Assembly: GCA_964399465.1 (NCBI GenBank) | Contig: CAYNRA010000030.1 | Location: 1-30,354, forward strand | DNA: 30,354 bases | From: CAYNRA01 sp964399465 | Lineage (GTDB): Bacteria > Bacteroidota > Bacteroidia > Cytophagales > Spirosomataceae | Direction of reading: 5' to 3' | In this document: positions 1 to 8,472 of the stretch, in pieces | How the letters are laid out: the number at the start of each line of letters is the position of its first letter | How positions within the stretch are numbered: position 1 is the stretch's first letter | The notes under the pieces: generated by a model | What the model was told of the DNA's origin: nothing | Databases searched by the model: none | What the model saw: only the letters and a program-made list of their open reading frames with translations | Program-made: the position numbers and the translations under genes

Positions 1-37
1 ATAGAAAGAAGAATTCCCAAAAGAAAATAGACGGACT

Positions 38-607
38 GTGATATTTAAAAAGAAAAGCAAGGCTTTTGATTTACAGCGAACCATCGAAAAGTGTAAAAAG
101 AGAGATTCTACTGCCCAACGCTCTCTTTTTGACCACTACGCGGGTTTTGCAAAAACCATATGTCTTCGGTATGCCGCAAATGATTTTGAAGCGGAGGAAA
201 TGATGAGCGACGGTTTTTTAAAAGTTTTTCAGCACATCGATAAATACAAAGAAGAAAGTCCTTTTGAGGGCTGGTTTCGGAGAATTATGGTGAATGCAGC
301 CATTGATTATTTTAGAAAGTACCATGCAAGATTGGAATTGCTTTCAATCGATCAAGTGCCCGATGTACAGAACGAAGTGGAAACTATTTCTTTGCTTTCA
401 AAAGAGGAAATCATGGCTTTTGTACAGCGTTTATCACCTGCTTATCGAGTCGTTTTTTCGATGTCGGTCGTAGATGGATATTCGCATACTGAGATTGCCG
501 CCTCGCTGGAATGTACAGAAAGTGCCGTACGCGCAAATTTGGCTAAAGCACGGGCAAAGTTAAAACAATGGATTACAGAATATTTAGAAAGACAACCCCA
601 TTTATAA
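38..607 (+). CDS. ECF-type RNA polymerase sigma factor (sigma-70 family)
   Basis: An alternative sigma factor that would direct RNA polymerase to its own promoter set. Region 2 spans about residues 28-95 (core-binding and -10 recognition; contains FEAEEMMSDGFLKVF and the segment FEGWFRRIMVNAAIDYFRK). Region 4 spans about 128-180, with the helix-turn-helix segment GYSHTEIAASLECTESAVR. At 189 residues it has the usual ECF length, with no region 3 or 1.1. The start is GTG; an in-frame stop at 2-4 leaves no room for a longer protein. The next gene begins 8 bp after the stop, so the two are almost certainly co-transcribed. That gene is a membrane protein with a cytoplasmic head and may control this factor. 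The fold is certain; the regulon is unknown. Confidence 0.93.
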   Translation: MIFKKKSKAFDLQRTIEKCKKRDSTAQRSLFDHYAGFAKTICLRYAANDFEAEEMMSDGFLKVFQHIDKYKEESPFEGWFRRIMVNAAIDYFRKYHARLELLSIDQVPDVQNEVETISLLSKEEIMAFVQRLSPAYRVVFSMSVVDGYSHTEIAASLECTESAVRANLAKARAKLKQWITEYLERQPHL

Positions 608-615
608 GATAAAAT

Positions 616-1947
616 ATGTCAAACGAGTCATTTGATAGAAAAATGAAAGAAGAATTGGAAGGGTTTTCTCGACCAATTCAGACGGATGTTTGGGCAAAAA
701 TTCAACCCAATTTACCATTGCCTTGGTATATGGTTGCTTGGGCGAAGTATGCCTGGCCATTTTATGCTCTCACAACAACTTGCCTTCTGTTTGTTGGAGG
801 GTACAAACAAGTTCAATTAACGAATCAATTAAACACCACCTATGCTAAAATTTCTACGCTAGAATCTTTGATTTCCTCTCATTCTGCTTCATCAGTCACG
901 ACTAAAGATACCGTTTATGTTGAAAAAACGGTTTTTGTCAAGTGTTCACACGATATGTACACGCCGTCTGCCCGTCTCATGCCTATCAGCTCTGGAAATA
1001 GCGAAGAGGTATTTACGAGTGAAATATCTTCTGTTGAACAATTCAAAGAGAAGAGAAGTAACGCACCGCGTACGTTCGTTGGTAAGAAAGAAAATATGCT
1101 CAAAGAAAGGGGAACGAATACAAGCAATGAGTTATATGATAACAACAAGATGAATGTTGTTGATAATCAGCAGATGGGCGTAGTTGGAGATAGTATTTCT
1201 TCATTGGAAAAGCAAAATTTACTTTTAGTAAAGAGTGAAGAAGAAATACAAGAACAAGTGCCGGAGCAAGAAGAGGAAATAGTCGAGGATTCTGTGGAAG
1301 CATCTCTTCGTGTTGCTGAAAACGTAGCTCCTAAAAAGTCGTTTTCATGGCCTAAAATTCAAACTCGTGTAGGTATGACGGGGCACTACAGTATTCCGCA
1401 AACATTTGGATTAGGCCCTATTTTTGAATTATTTTTAAGTAAAAATATCAGTATTTCTGCAGGAGTGCTTGGAAAAAAATATCCTGCTGTAGAGTTTGAT
1501 AATGCGAGTGTATATAATTTTACATTGGGACAAAATTTTGAAACCAAGTATGCTGCATTTATTCCTTCAGAATATGACATTTTGGAGGATATTGAGTTAA
1601 ATACTTCGGTTATCCAAGTGCCTATATACCTGAATTACTACCAGCCAATACGCCGTAATTTACAGTTCATGTATTCATTTGGGACGCAAATAGACGCGCG
1701 TGTTTTTCAACATATTGACTTTGAGACTTATTTGAACGACGAAGAAACCTACACGGATTTCACGGTGGATTCTCGTCCAAAATCTTGGAATTCTTTTTCG
1801 GTAGGCGCGGGTTTGCAATATCAATGGAACCAAGTCCGGTTTCAGGTTCAGCCGAGTTTTCTGTACCGATTCCGTGAGGCAGATTATTACTCGACGGGAG
1901 GAAATTTCCAGATTCGAGCTGGGATTTTGTTTCAATTATCGGATTGA
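616..1947 (+). CDS. Sigma-factor partner: cytoplasmic head, one membrane helix, barrel-like C-terminus
   Basis: A 443-residue protein of unknown function co-transcribed with the ECF sigma factor. Residues 1-40 are a charged cytoplasmic head with the short motif TDVWAKIQPNL, a pattern common at the start of membrane proteins next to Bacteroidota ECF sigma factors. One hydrophobic helix lies at about 43-64. It is followed by a likely coiled coil (about 65-90), a low-complexity, very acidic linker (about 200-230, EEEIQEQVPEQEEEIVED), and from about 250 a run of alternating, aromatic-rich strands resembling an outer-membrane beta-barrel. There is no cleavable signal peptide. The order suggests one chain connecting the cytoplasm, inner membrane, periplasm and perhaps outer membrane. 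An anti-sigma or signal-relay role is inferred from position only. Confidence 0.8.
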   Translation: MSNESFDRKMKEELEGFSRPIQTDVWAKIQPNLPLPWYMVAWAKYAWPFYALTTTCLLFVGGYKQVQLTNQLNTTYAKISTLESLISSHSASSVTTKDTVYVEKTVFVKCSHDMYTPSARLMPISSGNSEEVFTSEISSVEQFKEKRSNAPRTFVGKKENMLKERGTNTSNELYDNNKMNVVDNQQMGVVGDSISSLEKQNLLLVKSEEEIQEQVPEQEEEIVEDSVEASLRVAENVAPKKSFSWPKIQTRVGMTGHYSIPQTFGLGPIFELFLSKNISISAGVLGKKYPAVEFDNASVYNFTLGQNFETKYAAFIPSEYDILEDIELNTSVIQVPIYLNYYQPIRRNLQFMYSFGTQIDARVFQHIDFETYLNDEETYTDFTVDSRPKSWNSFSVGAGLQYQWNQVRFQVQPSFLYRFREADYYSTGGNFQIRAGILFQLSD

Positions 1948-1969
1948 TTCTTAATCATTCATTTTTTGA

Positions 1970-2009
1970 AGTGCCTTGTTACATTCATTTTTAGATGTAA
2001 CAAGGCACT
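1970..2009 (+). terminator. Strong 15-bp hairpin after the sigma/partner operon
   Basis: A perfect 15-bp inverted repeat (1970-1984 with 1995-2009, left arm AGTGCCTTGTTACAT) around a 10-nt loop, 23 bp after the stop codon. The sequence after the stem is T-rich but interrupted, so termination may be incomplete. No other role is apparent. Confidence 0.75.
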
Positions 2010-2065
2010 ATTTGATTCGGCTATTTTGTTTCCTTTATTTTTATGTATTCCAATGGGTTTTTACG

Positions 2066-2073
2066 TAAATTTG
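2066..2073 (+). promoter_or_regulatory. Candidate -7 box (TAAATTTG) for the Nif3-like gene
   Basis: An exact match to the Bacteroidota TAnnTTTG element, 93 bp before the ATG. No TTTG lies at the expected -33 distance, so this is a half-match. Confidence 0.4.
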
Positions 2074-2165
2074 CATAGAGTGGTTTCGTGTAATGAAAGA
2101 GTAGATAATGCGTGAATACATCTCAAAAAAACGAAAGCATCACACTTTAAAGTGAATAAAAATAC

Positions 2166-3263
2166 ATGCAAATTAAAGAAGTTTGTGCAGCTCTGGACAC
2201 ATGGGCGCCTCTCGCTTTCCAAGAATCGTATGACAATGTGGGTTTGCTTGTGGGCGACCCAAATATACATGTAACGGGGGTTTTAGTTACGCTGGACGTA
2301 ACAGATGAAGTCCTCACAGAAGCCAAAGAGAGAGGCTGTAATCTTGTTGTTGCCCATCACCCAGTTTTGTTTAAAGGATTAAAGAAAATAACGGGTGGAC
2401 ATGCAGTTGAGCGTCTTGTCATTCGAGCAATAAAAGAAGATATTGCGCTGTATGCCTCTCATACAAATTTGGATAGCGTGCAGCACGGAGTAAGTGTTGA
2501 AATGGCGAAACGGCTTTCTCTTGAGAATATCCGGATACTTCAACCTCAGAAAAACCGCTTGCAAAAATGGGAGATTCTTGTTCCCAATTCACACAAAGAA
2601 GTTGTTTTAGAAGCACTTTTCGAAGCAGGTGCCGGACAAATTGGCGCGTATGATTCGTGTAGTTTTACGGTAAATGGACAAGGTAGCTTTCGGCCTTTGG
2701 CAGGTGCAAACCCATTTTTGGGAAAAGTGAACACCCTAGAAAAGGTGGAGGAGGTAATGATTCAAGTGCTTGTTCCTTCGCATTTGTCGAAAAACATGGA
2801 AAAAGCCATGAAGAAGGCACATCCTTACGAAGAAGTCGCTTATTTTGTTTCTGTCTTGGAGAATGTACACCAAGAGGTCGGCTTCGGGGCTATAGGTGAA
2901 TTAGTTGATCCTATGGAGGCGTCTGATTTTCTAGTCTATTTGAAAGATAAAATGCGTGTTCATGTGATTCGACATACGGCTATTTGCAAAGATAAAATCC
3001 GACGGGTGGCGGTTTGCGGTGGTGCAGGTGTTGGTTTGCTCAGTACAGCGAAAGCAGTGGGTGCAGATGTATTTATTTCGGCGGACTTCAAGTACCATGA
3101 CTTTTTTGAAGCAGATAAACAGCTCATTATTGCAGATATTGGGCATTTTGAGAGTGAGCAATTCACAAAAGACGTGATCGTTAACTATTTATCAAAGAAT
3201 TTTACTAACTTTGTGACCCATTTATCACAGGTAGAAACAAATCCAATTACGTATTTCGTTTAA
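2166..3263 (+). CDS. Nif3-like dinuclear metal centre protein (YqfO type)
   Basis: A cytoplasmic protein of the Nif3/YqfO/YbgI family, often annotated as a GTP cyclohydrolase I type 2 homologue; its physiological substrate is not settled. The 365-residue length fits the long YqfO form, in which a middle domain (about residues 130-235) is inserted between the halves of the Nif3 fold. Visible metal ligands are H64 and H65 in VVAHHPVLFKG, D103 in SHTNLDS, and the C-terminal GHFESEQ motif, giving H and E near 327-331. The start ATG is followed by a normal family N-terminus (QESYDNVGLLVG at about 19-30). The zinc-ribbon gene begins 59 bp downstream on the same strand; this pairing recurs in other genomes and suggests a shared transcript. 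The family call is firm, the reaction uncertain. Confidence 0.92.
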   Translation: MQIKEVCAALDTWAPLAFQESYDNVGLLVGDPNIHVTGVLVTLDVTDEVLTEAKERGCNLVVAHHPVLFKGLKKITGGHAVERLVIRAIKEDIALYASHTNLDSVQHGVSVEMAKRLSLENIRILQPQKNRLQKWEILVPNSHKEVVLEALFEAGAGQIGAYDSCSFTVNGQGSFRPLAGANPFLGKVNTLEKVEEVMIQVLVPSHLSKNMEKAMKKAHPYEEVAYFVSVLENVHQEVGFGAIGELVDPMEASDFLVYLKDKMRVHVIRHTAICKDKIRRVAVCGGAGVGLLSTAKAVGADVFISADFKYHDFFEADKQLIIADIGHFESEQFTKDVIVNYLSKNFTNFVTHLSQVETNPITYFV

Positions 3264-3322
3264 TCAAAATAAGCAAACCAAGTGGTTTTCTTAGCGTTAG
3301 GCGTAGAATTATACAAAAGTTT

Positions 3323-4063
3323 ATGGAAATTGCAGAAAAACTAAACGCACTTCTTGAGCTTCAAGCAATTGACTCACAGTTAGACGAATTGAGAAAATTG
3401 CGTGGCGATTTACCTGAAGAGGTAAGAGACTTAGAAGATGAACTCATCGGGATTGAAACACGCTTGAAGCGTTTTAAGTCTGATATCGAATCATTGGAAA
3501 GTGAAATTGCGAAACACCGTCTCAACAAGAAAGATGCGGATAAACTCATTGCTAAATACAAAGAGCAACAAATGAACGTGCGAAATAACCGTGAATTTGA
3601 TGCTATTTCCAAAGAGTTAGAAGGTCAAGAACTTGAAATTCAACTAGCTGATAGAAGAATCCGGGAAACTGAGTTCAAAATCCGTGAGAAAGAAGAGGAG
3701 ATGACAAGCATTCAAATTGCACTTGACTCACGCAAAATTGCGCTAGACGTAAAGAAAAAAGAGTTGGAGAAACTCATTGCTGAAAGCAAAGAAGATGAGC
3801 TTAAACTCATCAAACAAAGCGAAAAACAATCGGCTAAAATCGAAGAAAGACTTTTGAACGCTTACAGACGTATTCGCTCCAATGCAAAGAATGGCCTAGC
3901 CATTGTTTCTGTTGATAGAGGTGCTTGCGGTGGTTGTTTCAATGTGGTTCCGCCTCAACGTCAGGCAGATATCATGGACAAGCAAAAAATCATCGTGTGT
4001 GAGCACTGTGGCCGTATTTTAGGTGGTGCAGAAAGCATCGAAGTACATAAAAGAAGAAAATAA
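3323..4063 (+). CDS. Coiled-coil protein with C4 zinc ribbon (COG1579 family)
   Basis: A 246-residue cytoplasmic protein. Residues 5-180 are almost entirely charged heptad-like helix (long antiparallel coiled coil). A compact C4 zinc ribbon follows: C202 and C205 in ACGGC, C226 and C229 in CEHCG. This layout matches the COG1579 family (CT398/CdsZ-like), proposed to act as nucleic-acid or protein adaptors. No catalytic residues are visible. It lies downstream of the Nif3-like gene on the same strand with no recognisable promoter between them, so it probably belongs to that operon. It ends before a strong terminator shared with convergent gyrB. The family is confident; the molecular role is not. 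Confidence 0.9.
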   Translation: MEIAEKLNALLELQAIDSQLDELRKLRGDLPEEVRDLEDELIGIETRLKRFKSDIESLESEIAKHRLNKKDADKLIAKYKEQQMNVRNNREFDAISKELEGQELEIQLADRRIRETEFKIREKEEEMTSIQIALDSRKIALDVKKKELEKLIAESKEDELKLIKQSEKQSAKIEERLLNAYRRIRSNAKNGLAIVSVDRGACGGCFNVVPPQRQADIMDKQKIIVCEHCGRILGGAESIEVHKRRK

Positions 4064-4084
4064 GAACTTTCTTTTTTCTTTTAA

Positions 4085-4125
4085 GCATAAAAAAACCTCT
4101 TGCGAAGCAAGAGGTTTTTTTATGC
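4085..4125. terminator. Bidirectional intrinsic terminator between the zinc-ribbon gene and gyrB
   Basis: A perfect 19-bp inverted repeat (4085-4103 with 4107-4125) around a GAA loop. The arms end in A7/T7 tracts on both strands, so it can stop transcription from both convergent genes. Confidence 0.93.
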
Positions 4126-4139
4126 ACTCTGTGTTTGTA

Positions 4140-6098
4140 TTACACATCTACACGAGCATATTTTGCATTTTTCTCAATGAAATCACGTCTAGGAGCTACG
4201 TCGTCCCCCATAAGCATAGAGAAAAGTAAGTCTGCTTCTGCCGCTGAATCAATCGATACTTGTTTCAAAGTACGGTGTTCCGGGTTCATGGTCGTTTGCC
4301 AAAGTTGTTCCGGGTTCATCTCGCCCAATCCTTTGTAACGCTGCACATGAACGTTGTCTTCACGACCTCCGCCAGCTAATTTCTTGACAGCCTGCAAACG
4401 CTGTTCTTCCGTCCAGCAATATTGCTCTTCTTTCCCTTTTTTGACTAAATACAAAGGTGGCTGCGCGATATAAACATATCCTAGTTCAATTAACTCGCGC
4501 ATAAAACGATAGAAAAATGTGAGAATAAGTGTTCGAATGTGACTACCGTCAATATCGGCATCCGTCATGATAATTACTTTGTGGTAACGTAGTTTGACCA
4601 AGTTAAGCGCTCTTTCGTCTCCATCTTTACCAAACTGTACGCCCAACGCCGTAATGATATTCTTGATTTCCTCGTTTTCGTAAATTCGGTATTCCTGTGC
4701 TTTTTCAACATTCAAAATTTTACCACGCAAAGGTAAAATAGCTTGGAATGCTCGGTTACGGCCTTGTTTAGCACTTCCACCTGCTGAGTCTCCTTCTACT
4801 AAATATACTTCACAAAGCGATGGGTCAGATTCTGAGCAGTCAGCCAATTTACCTGGAAGTCCTGTTCCTGTCAGGACGTTTTTACGTTGAACCATTTCCC
4901 GTGCTTTGCGGGCGGCAATACGCGCTTTGGCAGCGAGCATCACTTTTTCAACAATCATGCGTGCTTCTTTGGGATGTTCTTCCAAGTAATTCTCAAGCAT
5001 GGATTGCACACAACCACTCACAGCAGCAGTGACGTCACTATTACCTAATTTCGTTTTGGTTTGCCCTTCAAATTGTGGTTCTTGTACTTTGACAGAAATG
5101 ACAGCCGTTAATCCTTCCCGGAAGTCATCACCTGAAATTTCTATTTTTTCTTTAGCCAAAATACCTGATTTATCCGCATAATTCTTCAATGTACGGGTCA
5201 ATGCCATACGGAAACCAGATACGTGCGTACCACCTTCGTGCGTATTAATATTGTTTACAAAAGAGGAGACGTTTTCAGAGAAACTGGTATTATAAATCAT
5301 GGAAACCTCGACAGGAACGCCATCTTTTTCACCTTCCATATAAAGTGGTGCTGGAATGAGACGCTCACGGCCTGAGTCGATGTATTCAACAAATTCTACA
5401 AGCCCCCCTTGAGATAAAAACTCATCTGATTTAGGTTGGCCGTTTTCGTCTAGCTCGCGGAAATCTGTCAATACCAAACGGATTCCTCGGTTCAAGAAGG
5501 ACATTTCACGCAAACGATTGGCTACTGTTTCGTATTTGTACTCTGTTGTTGTGAAGATTGACCCGTCGGGAGTGAAAGTAATGATTGTTCCGTTGATGTC
5601 TGTTGTTCCGATTTCACGGACAGGGTACAATGGTTTTCCGATAGAGTATTCTTGTTCGAAAACACGTCCTTCGCGATGAACTTCAGCACGTAGATGGGTA
5701 GAAAGTGCATTCACACAAGAAACCCCAACACCGTGCAAACCACCAGATACCTTGTAGGTATCTTTGTCAAATTTACCCCCTGCATGAAGAACGGTCATTA
5801 CGACTTCCAGGGCAGATTTTTGCTCCTTTTGGTGCATACCCGTTGGAATACCACGGCCGTTGTCTTGAACTGTAACTGAGTTATCTTCGTGAATTGTCAC
5901 TAAAATAGTGTCGCAATGGCCTGCAAGCGCTTCATCGATGGAGTTATCAACAACCTCCCAAATTAAGTGATGTAACCCCTTGATACCAATGTCGCCAATG
6001 TACATGGCAGGTCTTTTCCGCACAGCCTCTAACCCCTCTAATACCTGAATATTATTCGCAGAGTAGTCTGCTTGGGACGTGTTTACAACTTCTGACAT
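4140..6098 (-). CDS. gyrB: DNA gyrase subunit B
   Basis: The ATPase subunit of DNA gyrase, which with GyrA introduces negative supercoils. It is complete at 652 residues, the normal length for the short form lacking the proteobacterial insert. The GHKL ATPase domain has WEVVDNSIDEAL (about 46-57) and the lid motif GGLHGVGVSCVNALS. The transducer domain follows, then the TOPRIM domain with EGDSAGGSAKQGRNR (about 435) and DADIDGSHI (about 512). The C-terminal signature QRYKGLGEMNPEQLW is intact. The ATG start gives a typical N-terminus (NIQVLEGLEAVRKRPAMYIG). It stands alone, convergent with the zinc-ribbon gene. Confidence 0.99.
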   Translation of the reverse strand: MSEVVNTSQADYSANNIQVLEGLEAVRKRPAMYIGDIGIKGLHHLIWEVVDNSIDEALAGHCDTILVTIHEDNSVTVQDNGRGIPTGMHQKEQKSALEVVMTVLHAGGKFDKDTYKVSGGLHGVGVSCVNALSTHLRAEVHREGRVFEQEYSIGKPLYPVREIGTTDINGTIITFTPDGSIFTTTEYKYETVANRLREMSFLNRGIRLVLTDFRELDENGQPKSDEFLSQGGLVEFVEYIDSGRERLIPAPLYMEGEKDGVPVEVSMIYNTSFSENVSSFVNNINTHEGGTHVSGFRMALTRTLKNYADKSGILAKEKIEISGDDFREGLTAVISVKVQEPQFEGQTKTKLGNSDVTAAVSGCVQSMLENYLEEHPKEARMIVEKVMLAAKARIAARKAREMVQRKNVLTGTGLPGKLADCSESDPSLCEVYLVEGDSAGGSAKQGRNRAFQAILPLRGKILNVEKAQEYRIYENEEIKNIITALGVQFGKDGDERALNLVKLRYHKVIIMTDADIDGSHIRTLILTFFYRFMRELIELGYVYIAQPPLYLVKKGKEEQYCWTEEQRLQAVKKLAGGGREDNVHVQRYKGLGEMNPEQLWQTTMNPEHRTLKQVSIDSAAEADLLFSMLMGDDVAPRRDFIEKNAKYARVDV

Positions 6099-6176
6099 AA
6101 ATTGAATAAATTAAAATATCGTTAAAGTGTTGATAATCAGTTATTTATAATTATTTGAGCACTTGTAATTATCATA

Positions 6177-6184
6177 CAAAGTTA
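6177..6184 (-). promoter_or_regulatory. Candidate gyrB -7 box (TAACTTTG)
   Basis: On the minus strand the sequence reads TAACTTTG, an exact TAnnTTTG match about 80 bp before the gyrB ATG. No good -33 TTTG is present. It lies 54 bp from the divergent candidate box at 6238-6245. Confidence 0.5.
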
Positions 6185-6237
6185 CGATTTTTTTACTTAT
6201 TTACAGCATATACTTAGTAAGGAAAAAAGAGATAGTT

Positions 6238-6245
6238 TATCTTTG
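6238..6245 (+). promoter_or_regulatory. Candidate -7 box (TATCTTTG) for the two-gene exported-protein operon
   Basis: An exact TAnnTTTG match 74 bp before the ATG at 6319; the predicted start of transcription is near 6252. No convincing -33 element. Confidence 0.45.
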
Positions 6246-6318
6246 TTTATGTGAACTGTTTTCTATATTTAGAGAAATATCCCCATTTGTCCGTTGTATA
6301 ACTAAAACCAATCTCGTC

Positions 6319-6792
6319 ATGTTGAAAAAAATCATTTTTTTACTCCTTTTCGTAGCTTCTTCGTCTGCTTTTGCACAGTACGAAACCGCTGCTGGACTAC
6401 GTTTGACAGGTGCCTATGCGATTACTTTGAAGCACTTTGTATCAAAATCAAATGCGTTTGAAGGATTGTTGTATGGGTATGGAAGTGGCGTAACGGCTGT
6501 ATTACTTTATGAAAAACACCAACCTGAATTTGAAAAAGGCTTCCGAACATTTTATGGTTTTGGTGGGCACGTTGGTACGTCGAGTGGTCGATTAGGAAGA
6601 TACCGCCCGTATTATGTAGTAGATACAGGTGTATCGCTTGGAATAGATGCTATTGGTGGAATTGAATATAATTTTAATGAAGTTCCTATCAATCTAAGCC
6701 TTGACTGGAAACCCTCGCTAGGCATCATAAATTCGCCTGGTTTGTATTTAGGAGATGTAGCTATATCGGTACGTTGGGCATTTAAACGGTAA
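6319..6792 (+). CDS. Small exported protein, probably outer-membrane beta-barrel
   Basis: I do not recognise a named family. The 157-residue product begins with a clear Sec signal peptide (MLKKIIFLLLFVASSSAFAQ, cleavage likely after SAFA). The mature part is rich in glycine and aromatics in alternating strands (YGFGGHVGTSSGRLGRY; SLGIDAIGGIEYNFN) and ends in AISVRWAFKR, a pattern typical of small Bacteroidota outer-membrane barrels. It shares a likely transcript with the histidine phosphatase gene 12 bp downstream, which is also exported. Location in the envelope is well supported; function is unknown. Confidence 0.8.
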   Translation: MLKKIIFLLLFVASSSAFAQYETAAGLRLTGAYAITLKHFVSKSNAFEGLLYGYGSGVTAVLLYEKHQPEFEKGFRTFYGFGGHVGTSSGRLGRYRPYYVVDTGVSLGIDAIGGIEYNFNEVPINLSLDWKPSLGIINSPGLYLGDVAISVRWAFKR

Positions 6793-6804
6793 TGAACTAA
6801 AAAA

Positions 6805-7287
6805 ATGAGACAAAAGAATATACTTTGGATTTGGTTGATTTTTGCCGCGTTTTCTGTGCGGGCACAATCGATATTTGTCGTTCGACATGCCGAAAAAGCG
6901 GTAAATCAAGGAAATAATCCTGCGCTTTCTTCCAATGGAGTCGAGCAAGCACAACGTTTAAAGTTTCTTTTGGTAGAAAAAAAAATAACGCATATCTACT
7001 CAACAGATACACGAAGGACTTTACAAACGGCTGAGCCTCTCGCCAATGCATTGGGTATTTCCATCGAAAAATACGACGCGTCCAATCAATCTGTATTTAT
7101 TGAAAACATCAAACAAATGAAAACGTCTGTTTTGATTGTCGGGCATAGTAATACCATACATCATTTGATTAATGCATTTGCAGAAGAAAAAGTCCTGGAT
7201 AGTCCGATTGATGAGCGTATCTATGGACAGTTGTATGAGATACGACGAAAAGGGAAAAAGCCCCGTTGGTCTGTTCAAAATTTTTAA
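6805..7287 (+). CDS. Exported histidine phosphatase family protein (SixA/PGM-like)
   Basis: A 160-residue member of the histidine phosphatase (phosphoglycerate mutase-like) superfamily, which hydrolyses phosphate esters through a phosphohistidine. The catalytic motif is VVRHAEK (nucleophile H28). STDTRRTLQTAEP supplies the second phosphate-binding arginine, and VGHSNT supplies H113. The small size resembles SixA and short phosphatases rather than true mutases. The N-terminus (IWLIFAAFSVRA then Q21) is a signal peptide, so the enzyme should act in the periplasm. It starts 12 bp after the barrel-like gene and is followed directly by a terminator. The substrate cannot be read from sequence. Confidence 0.9.
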   Translation: MRQKNILWIWLIFAAFSVRAQSIFVVRHAEKAVNQGNNPALSSNGVEQAQRLKFLLVEKKITHIYSTDTRRTLQTAEPLANALGISIEKYDASNQSVFIENIKQMKTSVLIVGHSNTIHHLINAFAEEKVLDSPIDERIYGQLYEIRRKGKKPRWSVQNF

Positions 7288-7327
7288 ATAAAAAAGCCAA
7301 TTGAGTCAATCAATTGGCTTTTTTATT
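7287..7327. terminator. Bidirectional terminator between the phosphatase gene and prfB
   Basis: Inverted repeat with arms 7287-7304 and 7310-7327 (core AAAAAAGCCAATTGA) and a 5-nt loop, with A/T tracts on both sides. Its right arm overlaps the prfB stop codon (7326-7328), so convergent transcripts share one compact stop signal. Confidence 0.92.
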
Positions 7328-8403
7328 AATCTAACATCAAATAGGCTTTGATAAATCCGTCCAATCCTCCGTCCATAACAGACTGAATATCAGAGGTTTC
7401 GTGCCCACTCCGTGCATCTTTGACGAGTTTGTACGGATGGAATACATAATTTCTAATTTGCGAGCCCCATTCGATTTTTTTCTTGGAAGCCTCAATATCT
7501 GCGCGGGCAGCATTGCGTTTTTCTACTTCCAATTGATAAAGACGTGACTTCAACATATTCATCGCGTGTTCGCGGTTAGCATGTTGGCTACGCTCGATTT
7601 GGCAGACAATCACAATACCGGAAGGCTTGTGTGTCAATTGTACTTTTGTTTCTACCTTATTGACGTTCTGTCCACCAGCTCCTCCAGAACGAGATGTTTG
7701 GATTTCAATATCTGCGTCTTTCACTTCAATCTCAATCGAGTCATCTACTAATGGATACGCATAAACAGACGCAAAAGAAGTATGCCGGCGAGCGTTGGAG
7801 TCAAACGGCGAAATTCGAACAAGACGATGAACGCCATTTTCGGACTTCAAATAGCCGTAGGCCATTGGTCCTTCGATTTTCAAGGCAGCAGATTTTATAC
7901 CCGCGCCGTCTCCATCTTGCCAATCGACTTGCGTAATTTTATATCCGTGTTTTTGTGCCCACATCAGATACATTCGGTACAGCATGCTTGCCCAGTCTTG
8001 GCTTTCTGTTCCACCTGCTCCTGAGTTGATTTCTACGATGGCAGAGAACTGGTCTTCCTCATTTGAAAGCATTTTTTTGAGTTCCAATGCTTCAATGACT
8101 TGTACGGTTTTTTCTCGTTCAGCTGCTATTTCTTCTTCAGATACTTCACCCATGGCAAAAAACTCATGAAGAGTTTCTAAGTCACCGATCGCCGTATCTG
8201 CTTCTTCGTAGGCTTCTGTCCAGTTTTTGAGTGTTTGAATTTCCTTGACGACTTTTTGAGCGTGCTCAGAGTCATTCCAAAATTCAGGTTGTGCTTGTTG
8301 ATTTTCTAAATCTCCTAATTTTTCTACGCGACTATCGTAGTCAAAGATACCTCCTCAAAGCCGACACTCTGGCTCTCAAATCTTTCAACTGTTCTGTTGT
8401 CAT
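7326..8403 (-). CDS. prfB: Peptide chain release factor 2, with programmed +1 frameshift
   Basis: RF2 terminates translation at UGA and UAA. The gene is in two frames. The first runs from the ATG at 8403 and encodes 20 residues (MTTEQLKDLRARVSALRRYL) before an in-frame TGA at 8343-8341. A +1 shift on CTT-T moves reading to GAC (8342-8340) and continues to 7326, giving 358 residues, the normal RF2 size. The long frame contains the peptidyl-tRNA hydrolysis motif GGAGGQNVNK and the stop-recognition tripeptide SPF (VRISPFDSNARRHTS). A gene call starting at the internal ATG (8153) would miss 83 residues of domain 1. The frameshift lets RF2 regulate its own synthesis. A 7-bp hairpin (8431-8447) lies near the predicted 5' end of the mRNA. 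Confidence 0.97.
8340..8355 (-). promoter_or_regulatory. prfB programmed frameshift site
   Basis: Read on the minus strand: AGGAGG (8355-8350), TAT, CTT, TGA, C. This is the classical arrangement: a Shine-Dalgarno-like stimulator three nucleotides before the CTT slippery codon, then a weak-context TGAC stop that RF2 itself reads. Low RF2 stalls the ribosome and favours the +1 slip. Confidence 0.97.
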
Positions 8404-8455
8404 GATTTCCTTAATTTGTTCGTACTATGCTTTAGGACTTTCCTAAAAACGGGTG

Positions 8456-8463
8456 CAAAGATA
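8456..8463 (-). promoter_or_regulatory. Candidate prfB -7 box (TATCTTTG)
   Basis: An exact TAnnTTTG match on the minus strand, 53 bp before the prfB ATG and just past the end of the LytTR gene. No TTTG at -33. The predicted transcript would begin near 8449, at the foot of a perfect 7-bp hairpin (8431-8437 with 8441-8447), which could also serve as a weak terminator for the LytTR gene. Confidence 0.45.
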
Positions 8464-8472
8464 GTGAAAAAT

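Noticed and set aside
2107..2115. AATGCGTGA as a third copy of the RNA-associated block
   Set aside because: Only nine bases match and none of the flanking conserved sequence, -7 box spacing or RNA core is present.
7240..7256. Nine-base complement (CGACGAAAA) to the RNA core as a target site in the phosphatase gene
   Set aside because: Too short and AT-rich to mean anything, and it lies near the 3' end of the gene rather than at a start codon.
8341..8349. TATCTTTG within the prfB frameshift site as a promoter -7 box
   Set aside because: It matches TAnnTTTG exactly, but the site is fully explained by the conserved RF2 frameshift sequence and lies inside the coding region.
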